DNA of 64,000 nt, from the NCBI RefSeq assembly GCF_018343535.1, contig NZ_JAGYPF010000001.1, forward strand, positions 1,612,001 through 1,676,000. Direction: 5' to 3'. A model generated the notes under the pieces. The model had not been told where the DNA came from. It was given only the letters and a program-made list of their open reading frames with translations, and did not search any database. The stretch comes from Neobacillus rhizophilus (GTDB lineage Bacteria; Bacillota; Bacilli; Bacillales; Cytobacillaceae). Positions within the stretch are counted from its first letter, which is position 1; every line of letters starts with the position of its first letter. Made by a program: the position numbers and the translations under genes. Shown here one piece after another: positions 1 to 7,785 of this stretch.

Positions 1-1289
1 GCGCACACAATTCTTCTGAAATATTCATGTCTTGTATACGATAAGAAGCTTCTTGAGTCAGTCAGCATGCCAATGAAGCGGCTGAATAGACCCATATTAG
101 ATAGTGATTTCATTTGCTCAATCATGCCATCTTTATTGTCATTAAACCACCAGGCTGTTCCGAATTGGATTTTCCCTGGGACACCTCCGCCTTGGAAATT
201 GCCAATCATCGGAGCAATGATATTATTATCGTTTGGATTTAATGAATATATAATTGTCTTCGGAAGTCCGCTTTCCTGTTCGATCAAATCCAGAAGTTTA
301 GCTAATGGCTTGGCGATGTTCTCATCATTAATCGAATCCCAGCCCGTATCCGGCCCCAATACCTTAAACATTTTTGAATTCGTATTACGTAATGCATTAA
401 TGTGAAGCTGCATTGCCCAGCCTAATTCCGTATAATGTTTACCTAAAAACTTGAAGGTATAGGTTTTGAATTTCTTTTCATCCTCTAAGGAGATTTTTTT
501 CCCCTTCAAGGCTTCGCTGAAAATGACTGCTGCTTCTTCTTTAGTAGTGTCAGCATACAACATTTGATCAATGGCATGGTCAGAAACCAGACAGCCAACA
601 GAATGGAAGAACATGATTCTTGACTCAAGTGCTGTTAAATAGTCGTCATAAGAGTTAATAGACACCCCTGAAACCTCTTGCAGCTTTTTAACCCACGGCA
701 GGAATGTATCACGGTTAATTTCTAATCCTTTGTCAGGTCTGAAGCTTGGTAAAACCTTGACAGCAAAACTTGAATCTTCTTTAAGCTTGAGGTGGTATTC
801 CAGGCTGTCCACAGGATCATCGGTTGTGCAAACTACTTTTACATTTGATTTTGTAATGAAATCCCGAGCGCCAAAACCCTCGCTATTCAATTGTGCATTG
901 ACCTTCTCCCAAATTTCTGGTGCACTTTCCTCATCAAGTAAATCATAAATCCCGAAAAATCTTTGTAATTCTAAATGAGTCCAATTATAAAGCGGGTTTC
1001 CAATCGTCATTGGAACGGTTTTCGCCCACGCCATGAATTTGTCATAGTCATTTGCGCTGCCGGTAATGAATTCCTCTTGAATCCCATTTGCCCGCATTAA
1101 ACGCCATTTATAATGGTCACCATATAACCAAGCTTCGGTAATATTTTTAAATGTTTTATTTTCATAAATTTCCTTTGGACTTAAATGGCAATGATAATCG
1201 ATTATTGGCATTTGCTTTGCATAATCATGATATAAACGGACAGCAGTTTCATTTTTCAAAAGAAAATTCTCATCCATAAAGTTTTGCAT
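1..1289 (-). CDS. uxaC: Glucuronate isomerase (uronate isomerase), 3' end cut by window edge
   Basis: Isomerises D-glucuronate to D-fructuronate and D-galacturonate to D-tagaturonate, the first cytoplasmic step of hexuronate breakdown. The minus-strand frame gives about 429 residues of a family that is usually near 470, so only the C-terminal end is missing beyond base 1. The N-terminus carries the metal-binding IDYHCHL motif typical of this amidohydrolase-like family, and later stretches (GDHYKWRLMRANG, CTTDDP, SLNPNDN) match the family. The ATG at 1289 has a GGTGGA ribosome site; a second in-frame ATG lies at 1277. A promoter and two identical palindromes precede it. The TRAP transporter and two-component genes upstream suit uptake of the substrate. 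Identification is firm; which uronate is preferred is not visible. Confidence 0.93.
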   Translation of the reverse strand, partial: MQNFMDENFLLKNETAVRLYHDYAKQMPIIDYHCHLSPKEIYENKTFKNITEAWLYGDHYKWRLMRANGIQEEFITGSANDYDKFMAWAKTVPMTIGNPLYNWTHLELQRFFGIYDLLDEESAPEIWEKVNAQLNSEGFGARDFITKSNVKVVCTTDDPVDSLEYHLKLKEDSSFAVKVLPSFRPDKGLEINRDTFLPWVKKLQEVSGVSINSYDDYLTALESRIMFFHSVGCLVSDHAIDQMLYADTTKEEAAVIFSEALKGKKISLEDEKKFKTYTFKFLGKHYTELGWAMQLHINALRNTNSKMFKVLGPDTGWDSINDENIAKPLAKLLDLIEQESGLPKTIIYSLNPNDNNIIAPMIGNFQGGGVPGKIQFGTAWWFNDNKDGMIEQMKSLSNMGLFSRFIGMLTDSRSFLSYTRHEYFRRIVC

Positions 1290-1320
1290 ATGTCCACCAT
1301 CTTCCTAGTAAGTAAAGTAT

Positions 1321-1334
1321 TGTTAACGTTAACA
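1321..1334. promoter_or_regulatory. Palindromic operator, copy 1 (LacI/GalR type)
   Basis: Perfect 14-bp palindrome TGTTAACGTTAACA, 32 bp upstream of the uxaC start and downstream of the predicted -10. The central CG and this symmetry are typical of LacI/GalR-family sites, such as those of hexuronate repressors (ExuR/KdgR types). No LacI gene is in the window, so the cognate protein is inferred to lie elsewhere. Confidence 0.75.
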
Positions 1335-1357
1335 AATTGATTGAAAAAAATTTGTAG

Positions 1358-1385
1358 TTAATAGCAACCTTTTCCGTTAGTTCAA
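1358..1385 (-). promoter_or_regulatory. Predicted uxaC promoter
   Basis: On the minus strand, TTGAAC (1385-1380) and TATTAA (1363-1358) are separated by 16 bp, matching a SigA-type promoter. It lies exactly between the two TGTTAACGTTAACA palindromes, so a bound repressor could trap it in a loop. Confidence 0.55.
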
Positions 1386-1390
1386 CTAAA

Positions 1391-1404
1391 TGTTAACGTT
1401 AACA
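1391..1404. promoter_or_regulatory. Palindromic operator, copy 2 (LacI/GalR type)
   Basis: Second identical copy of TGTTAACGTTAACA, centred 70 bp from the first and just upstream of the predicted -35. Identity of both copies over all 14 bases supports a shared regulator. Confidence 0.75.
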
Positions 1405-1465
1405 TTTATAGTTTTATTTTACCTTAGAACCGAATAGATTGCAATCGGTTTCAAAGAAATGCCAA

Positions 1466-1503
1466 GTAAAACCTGGATAGAAAAAAATCTACACAGGTTT
1501 TAC
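1466..1503 (-). terminator. Hairpin after the response regulator
   Basis: Stem GTAAAACCTG / CAGGTTTTAC (1466-1475 with 1494-1503) just past the stop of the response regulator gene. It lacks a clear U-tract on the minus strand, so it may be a weak terminator or only an RNA-stabilising hairpin. Confidence 0.4.
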
Positions 1504-1517
1504 GATGGAGGAAATTG

Positions 1518-2264
1518 TTAGCTTGTCTGGACACGCTTCCGATATTCAGATGGAGTCACTCCTGTTTTTCGCTTAAATAAGTTACTAAAATACGTAATAT
1601 CTGAATAACCCAGCCGATCAGCTATTTCTGAAATCCTTAAGGAGGTCCTCTCAAGTAGTTTTTTTGCTTCATTCATTCGGATTTCAAGCACAAAATCAAC
1701 AAAGTTCTGTTCTGTTTTATCTTTAAAAAGCTTACTTAAATAACTTGGATTTAAATGCACGTAGTTGGCCGCTTCGGATAATGTTACCTCTCCTGGAACT
1801 TTGCTTTTGACGTATTGAATGACCTTCTCAACAGTGGATAACTCTGATGGATCGGCTTCTTTTTGGGGGGCAGCTGCCGCTTCTTCACTTTCCTGGCGAT
1901 GCTTTACCCATTTGTCCAGACATTCTTTTAATTCTTCAAGCTCTACCGGCTTAAGCAGGTAGTCAAATACCCCTGACCTTAGAGCATGCTGTACATACTT
2001 AAAATCATCGTAACCGCTGATCATAATACAGTCAGTACGAGACTCGCCATTTGCCAATGCCGTTACGAAGGCTAACCCGTCCATCACGGCCATCCTTACG
2101 TCTGTCATAACCAAATCAGCAGGCTTTTCCTTTAAAAAATCCAACGCCTCCAGACCATTGGTGCATTCCCCAATGACCTCAAAAGGCAGTTCCGCCTTGG
2201 CGATTGTATGCCTCAGTGCAGTACGAACCCATTTCTCATCATCAACCAAGAGTATTGTGTACAT
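1518..2264 (-). CDS. YesN-type response regulator with AraC DNA-binding domain
   Basis: Receiver domain (first about 120 residues, acidic pair VDDE and phospho-acceptor Asp in VMTDVRM near residue 55) joined to a C-terminal AraC helix-turn-helix pair (about residues 145-248). This is the YesN layout that usually partners YesM-class kinases and activates sugar-uptake operons. A TTG 15 bases further upstream is possible, but the ATG at 2264 is preceded by GGGAAGTG and is preferred. It lies 45-60 bp after the kinase gene on the same strand, so the two are almost certainly cotranscribed. Neighbouring TRAP transporter and uxaC genes suggest it responds to hexuronates; that assignment is inferred. 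Confidence 0.88.
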   Translation of the reverse strand: MYTILLVDDEKWVRTALRHTIAKAELPFEVIGECTNGLEALDFLKEKPADLVMTDVRMAVMDGLAFVTALANGESRTDCIMISGYDDFKYVQHALRSGVFDYLLKPVELEELKECLDKWVKHRQESEEAAAAPQKEADPSELSTVEKVIQYVKSKVPGEVTLSEAANYVHLNPSYLSKLFKDKTEQNFVDFVLEIRMNEAKKLLERTSLRISEIADRLGYSDITYFSNLFKRKTGVTPSEYRKRVQTS

Positions 2265-2324
2265 GCCATCACTTCCCAATAAAGCAAAAAAATTTATGTT
2301 TTTGACTTCAGATCCTTCATTCAG

Positions 2325-4160
2325 CTAACCCCTAGGCCTGTTCATCGGCAAGCGAATGCTTATGACTGCACCATTGCCTTCGCTGCTTTCAACGCTGATA
2401 CCATACTCGTCGCCAAAAAGGTGAACGATTCTTCGATGCACATTCACCATACCTATTCCGGGCCCGCCTTCTGTGACATCTTTTTGTCTTAGATTTTGAC
2501 GGATTTCTTCCAACCTTGGCAGAGCAATCCCTATTCCATTGTCCTGAATTCTAATGACATAGGCATCTTCCGATTCTTGTAACGCCGTGATGGTGATTTT
2601 TGAGATGCCACCGGACGGTTCAAGCCCATGCTTAAAGGAATTTTCAACGATCGGCTGAATTGAAAATTTAGCAATCGTTTGTTTTTTCGCCCAGTCAGGA
2701 ATCGCAAATTCATACTCGAATTTATCAGCAAAACGATGCTTCTGAATGCGCAGGTATACCTTTGTATGGAGAATTTCTTCGTCCAACAATACGGTTTGCG
2801 ATTTATTATTTATATTATAACGCAATAATTTGGCCAATGCTGCGGAAATATCCGATATTTCCTCCATCCCATGTTCCAAGGCCATTCCGCGAATGGTTTC
2901 TAGAGAGTTAAACAAAAAATGCGGATTAATTTGGGCCTGAAGTGCTTTTAGTTCAATTTCTTTTTGACGCAGCAGCATTTCCGTTTCCCTGATTTTAGAA
3001 AGATATACTTCATCTACAAGCTCATTTAATCGGATTAGCATTTTATTGAACCCGTGCGTCAAATCACCAATTTCATCTTTTGACAAGACTTGGACCTGTC
3101 CGCTGAAATCACCTTCTTCCACTTTCTTCATGGTCTTTTGCAGACCTCTTATCGGCTTAATGATACTAATGGCTAAACCAATTCCAAGGACGGCGGCAAC
3201 AAGCACGGTGAAAAGAGCATACATAAAAATCGTATTCCTGATATATACAGAACTTTTAATTAGTTCCTTATAGGGAATAGCGGTAATGACTGTCCAGCCA
3301 AGAAACCCAGAATGGCTGTATGTGAGTAATTTTTTCTCCTTTCCGCTTGTGACAAACGCCCCTGTTCCTCCAAGTAGAATTTCTTTCATATGCGGAAAAG
3401 AAGCTTTTTTCCCTAGCTCGGAGAAGTTTGGATTATACACATAATTCCCTTGCGAATCAACGATATACATAAACCCCGAATTTCCTATGTTAACCTGACT
3501 AGCAATTTCTTTAAAGCGCTTAAAATTTACATCCATCACAATAAATCCGATTGGTTTCAAGGTCTTCGAGCTAAACAGCCTTCTCGCGATGGATATGACA
3601 TACTCCTGGTTCTCGTCATCCTCCAGTGTCCGTGTGAAAATGACAGGTTCACCTGTGTTCGGAAGTATTTTTTGAAAGAACTCTGACTGAAAAGACTCGA
3701 TTGGATGGAAACGATTATAGCGGATATTCAGTGCATCTACCGCTGCCACATTGTTCACGTATATCGTAATATTCGAAATGTCCGACCTAGAGTAGGCAGC
3801 ATTTTCTAACACGTGCTTTAGTTCATTTTCCATCCCGCTTGAGTTAAATTCCTCATTGGTATCCATTTGCATAAAACGTTTAACCGTCTGGTTGTTCAAA
3901 ATTTTTAAAACCTCAATTTCAAAATCGCCCACATAATACTCAATATGTGTATTTACCTGTCTAATGATTTGCCAGCTGTATGAAGTTGCTTCATTCTCAA
4001 GCACTTCCACTGATTTCTCGTATGTAAAAAAACCAATAAAACCAATTGGGACCACAACAAGCAGCGCAGAAAATACAAACAACTTACGTACAAGGGACTG
4101 ATCCTTCAAAAGCAGTGCATTTCTTAGCCGCCGGAATGCGTATCTTTCATAACGTTGCAT
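2325..4160 (-). CDS. YesM-type sensor histidine kinase (Cache-HAMP-His_kinase)
   Basis: 611 residues. A transmembrane segment near residues 27-49, a long extracytoplasmic region of Cache type, a second membrane segment near 311-335, then HAMP (about 335-387), a coiled linker and a His_kinase domain with the phospho-accepting His at about residue 414 in the NPHFLFN motif. The ATPase domain follows, with its N-box (PIVENSFKHG) and G-boxes (DNGIGI, GIGMVNV). This is the HPK7/LytS-like class, which is normally paired with YesN-type regulators such as the next gene. Start ATG with AAGGTG. A strong terminator separates it from dctP upstream, so it probably depends on readthrough or a weak promoter of its own. 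The ligand is unknown; a uronate is likely from context. Confidence 0.9.
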   Translation of the reverse strand: MQRYERYAFRRLRNALLLKDQSLVRKLFVFSALLVVVPIGFIGFFTYEKSVEVLENEATSYSWQIIRQVNTHIEYYVGDFEIEVLKILNNQTVKRFMQMDTNEEFNSSGMENELKHVLENAAYSRSDISNITIYVNNVAAVDALNIRYNRFHPIESFQSEFFQKILPNTGEPVIFTRTLEDDENQEYVISIARRLFSSKTLKPIGFIVMDVNFKRFKEIASQVNIGNSGFMYIVDSQGNYVYNPNFSELGKKASFPHMKEILLGGTGAFVTSGKEKKLLTYSHSGFLGWTVITAIPYKELIKSSVYIRNTIFMYALFTVLVAAVLGIGLAISIIKPIRGLQKTMKKVEEGDFSGQVQVLSKDEIGDLTHGFNKMLIRLNELVDEVYLSKIRETEMLLRQKEIELKALQAQINPHFLFNSLETIRGMALEHGMEEISDISAALAKLLRYNINNKSQTVLLDEEILHTKVYLRIQKHRFADKFEYEFAIPDWAKKQTIAKFSIQPIVENSFKHGLEPSGGISKITITALQESEDAYVIRIQDNGIGIALPRLEEIRQNLRQKDVTEGGPGIGMVNVHRRIVHLFGDEYGISVESSEGNGAVISIRLPMNRPRG

Positions 4161-4186
4161 ATCACACCTTGTTTCTCTATAAAATG

Positions 4187-4226
4187 AAAAAAGAAAGACT
4201 ATGCATAAATAGTAGCATAGTCTTTC
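4187..4226 (-). terminator. Intrinsic terminator between dctP and the sensor kinase gene
   Basis: Perfect 12-bp stem GAAAGACTATGC / GCATAGTCTTTC (4193-4204, 4215-4226) with a 10-nt loop. On the minus strand it is followed by TTTTTT. It ends the dctQMP transcript 27 bp before the kinase start, which suggests the transporter is expressed far above the two-component system. Confidence 0.85.
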
Positions 4227-4249
4227 CCAGTATCTTAAGAAAATATAGA

Positions 4250-5287
4250 TTATTTTCTTGCCTTATCGATTGCATCTAGGACGTCGCTATATTCAGCACG
4301 ATACTTATCGATTACAGGTTTAACCTTTTGCTGCCAAGGCTTAACATCTTCAACCTTAACAATGTTTACGCCAGATTCTTTCATTTTTGCTTCTGACTCT
4401 TTCTCCATCTTAGCCCATTCTTCTCTTTCTGTTTTAACAGATTCTTGGGCAGCTTCCTGGATAATCTTTTTATCTTTGTCGCTTAATTTATCCCAAACAG
4501 ATTTGCTCATGATCACAACTTCAGGTACCCGCTGGTGGCCGTCAAGAATGATATTCTTCGCAACTTGATAGTGGTTAGCTGAAACATAGCTTGGCAGGTT
4601 ATTTTCTGCTCCATCGATAACGCCAGTCTGCAGTGAGCTGAACACTTCTCCATAAGGCATTGGAGTCGCGCTGCCGCCTAGGGCTGAAATCATATCAATA
4701 TTAATCTGACTCTGTTGGACACGGATTTTGTGGCCCTTCAGATCGTCAACACTCTTGACAGGTTTATTGGTGTAGAAGTTACGAGAACCGGAATCATAAT
4801 AAGCAAGGCCCAACATTTTGGCTCCTTCTAGGCTCTTTAATAATTCCTGCCCTTTTTCACCGTTTAAGAAATTCCATTGGTGTTCGGAATTGTCAAAGAT
4901 GTAAGGAAGACTGAAAACACCCAGCTGTTTACTGAACTCAGCAAGCGGCCCAGTACTTACACGAGCAAATTCAACCGCTCCCAGCTGTACCTGTTCAATG
5001 ACAGATTTCTCATCCCCAAGCTGTCCATTCGGGAAAACACTAATTTTAATGCGGCCATCTGATTTTTGATTAACAAGCTCGGCAAATTTCTTATCGCCCA
5101 ATACAGTTGGGTAATTATCCGGCTGGTTATCAGCAATACGGAAAGAATACGTTTTTTCATCAGAGGCAGATTTTGACCCATCGGAAGAGTTTGACTTTTC
5201 TGCGGCTCCTCCACATGCGGATAGAATCAAACTTGCCCCAAGAATTGCACTAAGCGTTACAGATACACGTTTCGTTGACTTCTTCAT
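4250..5287 (-). CDS. TRAP transporter solute-binding lipoprotein (DctP family)
   Basis: 345 residues, extracytoplasmic receptor of a TRAP uptake system. The N-terminus is a lipoprotein signal peptide with lipobox LSAC, Cys at residue 25, followed by a low-complexity linker. The mature part carries DctP-family signatures: the conserved carboxylate-binding Arg region (GHKIRVQQSQ), ATPMPYGEVFSSLQTGVIDGAENN and the C-terminal helix. Start ATG with AAAGGGG. It is the third gene of the dctQ-dctM-dctP set. Family members next to uxaC commonly bind glucuronate or galacturonate, so a hexuronate is the likely ligand, but the sequence alone does not prove it. Confidence 0.9.
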   Translation of the reverse strand: MKKSTKRVSVTLSAILGASLILSACGGAAEKSNSSDGSKSASDEKTYSFRIADNQPDNYPTVLGDKKFAELVNQKSDGRIKISVFPNGQLGDEKSVIEQVQLGAVEFARVSTGPLAEFSKQLGVFSLPYIFDNSEHQWNFLNGEKGQELLKSLEGAKMLGLAYYDSGSRNFYTNKPVKSVDDLKGHKIRVQQSQINIDMISALGGSATPMPYGEVFSSLQTGVIDGAENNLPSYVSANHYQVAKNIILDGHQRVPEVVIMSKSVWDKLSDKDKKIIQEAAQESVKTEREEWAKMEKESEAKMKESGVNIVKVEDVKPWQQKVKPVIDKYRAEYSDVLDAIDKARK

Positions 5288-5349
5288 TTTAAATCCCCTT
5301 TCCCAATTTTACATTTGATTTTTATATAGTTAAATCTTTGAAACCATTA

Positions 5350-6645
5350 TTAATGCCCTAACAATTTAGGCAGCCATAATGAAATACTTGGTACGTAGGT
5401 TAAAAGCATCAATGCTGCCACGAGTACCAATCCAAACGGCGCCATTGCCTTGGCCGCTTTCATGATAGGGATTTCGCCAATTGCGGAGCCAATGAAAAGA
5501 ACCGTACCAACCGGAGGTGTTAAAAGTCCAATTCCTAAGTTCAACATTAGAATGATACCGAAATGAACCGGATCCATGCCCATTGCAGTAACAACAGGAA
5601 GCAAGATTGGTGTCATAATCAAGATAAGTGGTGCCATATCCATGCCACATCCGAGGATGAGCAGCAACACGTTGATAATCAATAGGATAATAATCGGATT
5701 ATCAGAGATACTTAATAGTCCATTTGTCACCATGTTAGGTATTTGCAGGAACGAAAGTACATAACCTAAAGCATTAGATGCTGCAATCAGAAACAATACC
5801 ATTGAAACTGTCCTGAAGGTACGAATCAGGATGGTCCCCATCCGGCTGAACGGAATTTCCTTGAAGACAAAGAAAGTAACAATGACTGCATACAGAACAG
5901 CGATAGCGCCTGATTCCGATGCGGTAAACCAACCCGAGAATATTCCGCCCAGGATGATCACAATTGGCATAACCGAAATGATTCCATCTTTAATGACCTT
6001 AGGTCTATCTTTTTTCTCAATGATAGTAGTTTGAGTGAAGCCTTGGCGGATAGCCAAAATGCGGGCTACAACCATAAGCGTTACACAAAGCAGGATTCCT
6101 GGCACTACACCAGCCATAAATAAGGTTGCAATGGATACACCGCCGGAAGCAAGAGAGTACAAAATTAAGTTATGGCTTGGCGGAACAACTACACCCTGAA
6201 TCGCAGCAGCGGAAGTTAAACCAGTTGCAAATTCCTTACTGTACCCTTTTTTCTTCATCATCGGGATCATAACTGAACCGATAGATGATACGTCCGCAGC
6301 AGCAGAACCCGAAATATTACCGAACAATAGACAGGCAAGGACGTTTACCATTGCCAAGCCACCGCGTACACGGCCGACTATTAGCATGGCAAAATTAATT
6401 AAGCGAGCGGCCAAACCACCCTCATTCATTAATTGTCCAGCCAGGATAAAGAACGGGATTGTTAATAATGCAAATGAATTTACACCTTGAATCATCCGTT
6501 GTCCAACAACCTCAAGCGGAATGTTCAAATATATCATTGTAAGAACAGTTGAACCTGCCAATGTAAGTGCCACAGGAAAACGCAGCACCAGCATGATAAC
6601 AAAGCTAGAAAGCAGAATGATTATGGCAATTGTTGTTTGATCCAT
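5350..6645 (-). CDS. TRAP transporter large permease (DctM)
   Basis: 431 residues, almost wholly hydrophobic, with about 12 membrane segments. This is the ion-coupled channel subunit of the TRAP system. Typical DctM stretches include LTIPFFILAGQLMNEGGLAARL, GNISGSAAADVSSIGSVMIP and GLLTPPVGTVLFIG (each paraphrased from the translation and close to consensus). It follows dctQ with a 2-bp gap, so translation is probably coupled. It works with the small subunit encoded just upstream and the lipoprotein receptor downstream. Length is normal for the family. Confidence 0.92.
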   Translation of the reverse strand: MDQTTIAIIILLSSFVIMLVLRFPVALTLAGSTVLTMIYLNIPLEVVGQRMIQGVNSFALLTIPFFILAGQLMNEGGLAARLINFAMLIVGRVRGGLAMVNVLACLLFGNISGSAAADVSSIGSVMIPMMKKKGYSKEFATGLTSAAAIQGVVVPPSHNLILYSLASGGVSIATLFMAGVVPGILLCVTLMVVARILAIRQGFTQTTIIEKKDRPKVIKDGIISVMPIVIILGGIFSGWFTASESGAIAVLYAVIVTFFVFKEIPFSRMGTILIRTFRTVSMVLFLIAASNALGYVLSFLQIPNMVTNGLLSISDNPIIILLIINVLLLILGCGMDMAPLILIMTPILLPVVTAMGMDPVHFGIILMLNLGIGLLTPPVGTVLFIGSAIGEIPIMKAAKAMAPFGLVLVAALMLLTYVPSISLWLPKLLGH

Positions 6646-6647
6646 CG

Positions 6648-7145
6648 TTAGTGGCCACCACCTTCAACATTGTGTCTTCTAGTGTCAATACCAATTAATT
6701 GTAAAAAGGCGTAAATGATCATCATAAAACCTGTAATTGGCATGACACCATATTCCCAAGCATTGGATAGTTTTGTTGCTGGCAGAGTCGATTCACTCAT
6801 TAGAACGGTAAAATCCCAGCCATATTTCAACAAATAATAACCGAATGCCATTGTAGCAAGTGATACTACTTTGTCGATGACGTTAATCGCTGCCGGGGGC
6901 AGTTTTGCGGTAAAGGATTCAATGGCTAAATGCAGTTTCTCACGAACGCCAATGGCAATTCCCATAAACGAAAACCAGCATAACATCAGAAGAGTAACCT
7001 CCTCTGACCAAAACAATACGAAATTAAACAATTTTCGAGTAAAAACCTGCAGCGTTACGATGATAATCATGGCAACCAGTGAGCCTAACGCCACTTTTTC
7101 AAAAAGACTATCTATGAGCAGACAAAATCGTTTCAGCGCTTTCAC
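6648..7145 (-). CDS. TRAP transporter small permease (DctQ)
   Basis: About 165 residues with four membrane segments, as expected for DctQ subunits, which form the membrane module with DctM. The conserved W/E pair region reads LFWSEEVTLLMLCWFSF. A TTG two codons earlier could also start it, but the GTG at 7145 sits 8 bases after GGAGGAGG and is preferred. First gene of the transporter operon. A near-consensus cre box lies about 70 bp upstream, implying catabolite control through CcpA. Confidence 0.88.
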   Translation of the reverse strand: MKALKRFCLLIDSLFEKVALGSLVAMIIIVTLQVFTRKLFNFVLFWSEEVTLLMLCWFSFMGIAIGVREKLHLAIESFTAKLPPAAINVIDKVVSLATMAFGYYLLKYGWDFTVLMSESTLPATKLSNAWEYGVMPITGFMMIIYAFLQLIGIDTRRHNVEGGGH

Positions 7146-7192
7146 TAGCAAATCCTCCTCCTTTTTTTGATTTTTTTAATTCTTCATGATTT

Positions 7193-7206
7193 TGTAAGTG
7201 CTTTCT
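7193..7206 (-). promoter_or_regulatory. Second, weaker cre-like box
   Basis: On the minus strand AGAAAGCACTTACA matches the CcpA consensus TGWAARCGYTWNCA at 12 of 14 positions. It lies 22 bp (about two helical turns) downstream of the better cre box. It may be a secondary CcpA site or chance. Confidence 0.35.
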
Positions 7207-7214
7207 AAAATTAT

Positions 7215-7228
7215 TGTAAATGTTTTCA
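7215..7228 (-). promoter_or_regulatory. cre box upstream of the TRAP operon
   Basis: On the minus strand TGAAAACATTTACA matches the CcpA consensus TGWAARCGYTWNCA at 13 of 14 positions. Its end also supplies a TTTACA that could act as a -35, so CcpA binding would interfere with dctQMP transcription when preferred sugars are present. Confidence 0.6.
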
Positions 7229-7313
7229 TTCCTATCGTTAACCCTGCTGATTTTAGATTTTTTTATACTTTTTTTAGGTCAGCGCAAAAATTCGACAAAA
7301 AATGGACTAAATT

Positions 7314-7357
7314 CTAAAAAAAGAAGAACGGGGCATCGCAGACTTTAGCCCCGTTCT
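7314..7357 (-). terminator. Terminator of the 95-residue membrane protein gene
   Basis: Stem AGAACGGGGC / GCCCCGTTCT (7325-7334, 7348-7357), followed on the minus strand by TTCTTTTTTT. The plus side is also T-rich, so it may act in both directions. Confidence 0.85.
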
Positions 7358-7382
7358 CGATTATTTTTATTTTTCTTTAGCA

Positions 7383-7670
7383 CTACGCTTCCGTTTCATT
7401 CATTTCGCATGCGTAAATTTCACAATTTATGATGGCTTCATCAAAGGTCGTTGCGGTACCAGTGATTCTTGCAGAACCATAAAATTTGCGTCCCAATTCG
7501 ATGGCACTTAATTTTAATTTCTCATTTTTAGGGTCCTTTTCCAATTCTGTCAATGCTTCATAATACTTGGATTTATTCTCCGAAATGGTTGATGATTTAA
7601 ATAAAAAGACGGGTCCGAAAACGATAAAAGCGGCTAAGATGGGTGTAGCATAATAGAGTAAATGAACCAT
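7383..7670 (-). CDS. Small single-pass membrane protein, unknown function
   Basis: 95 residues from the ATG at 7670, which has GGAGGG at good spacing; an upstream ATG at 7700 lacks a ribosome site. Residues 1-24 form one membrane segment (LLYYATPILAAFIVFGPVFLF). A soluble tail follows, rich in charged residues, with the pattern SKYYEALTELEKDPKNEKLK, resembling a short helical bundle of bacterial membrane-anchored helper proteins. Two Cys occur near the C-terminus (NCEIYACEMNE). I do not recognise the family. It is transcribed alone, divergently from the kinase gene at 7786, and has its own terminator. Confidence 0.75.
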   Translation of the reverse strand: MVHLLYYATPILAAFIVFGPVFLFKSSTISENKSKYYEALTELEKDPKNEKLKLSAIELGRKFYGSARITGTATTFDEAIINCEIYACEMNETEA

Positions 7671-7785
7671 TTGAATCCCTCCGATATACTTTTTCCACAT
7701 ATTTGTCGTAATTTTGAGAAAAAAAGGTAAAATTTGTTGAAACCTGCGGAATTTACCTGTAAAATTTTCCTAACAGGTCTTTTGG

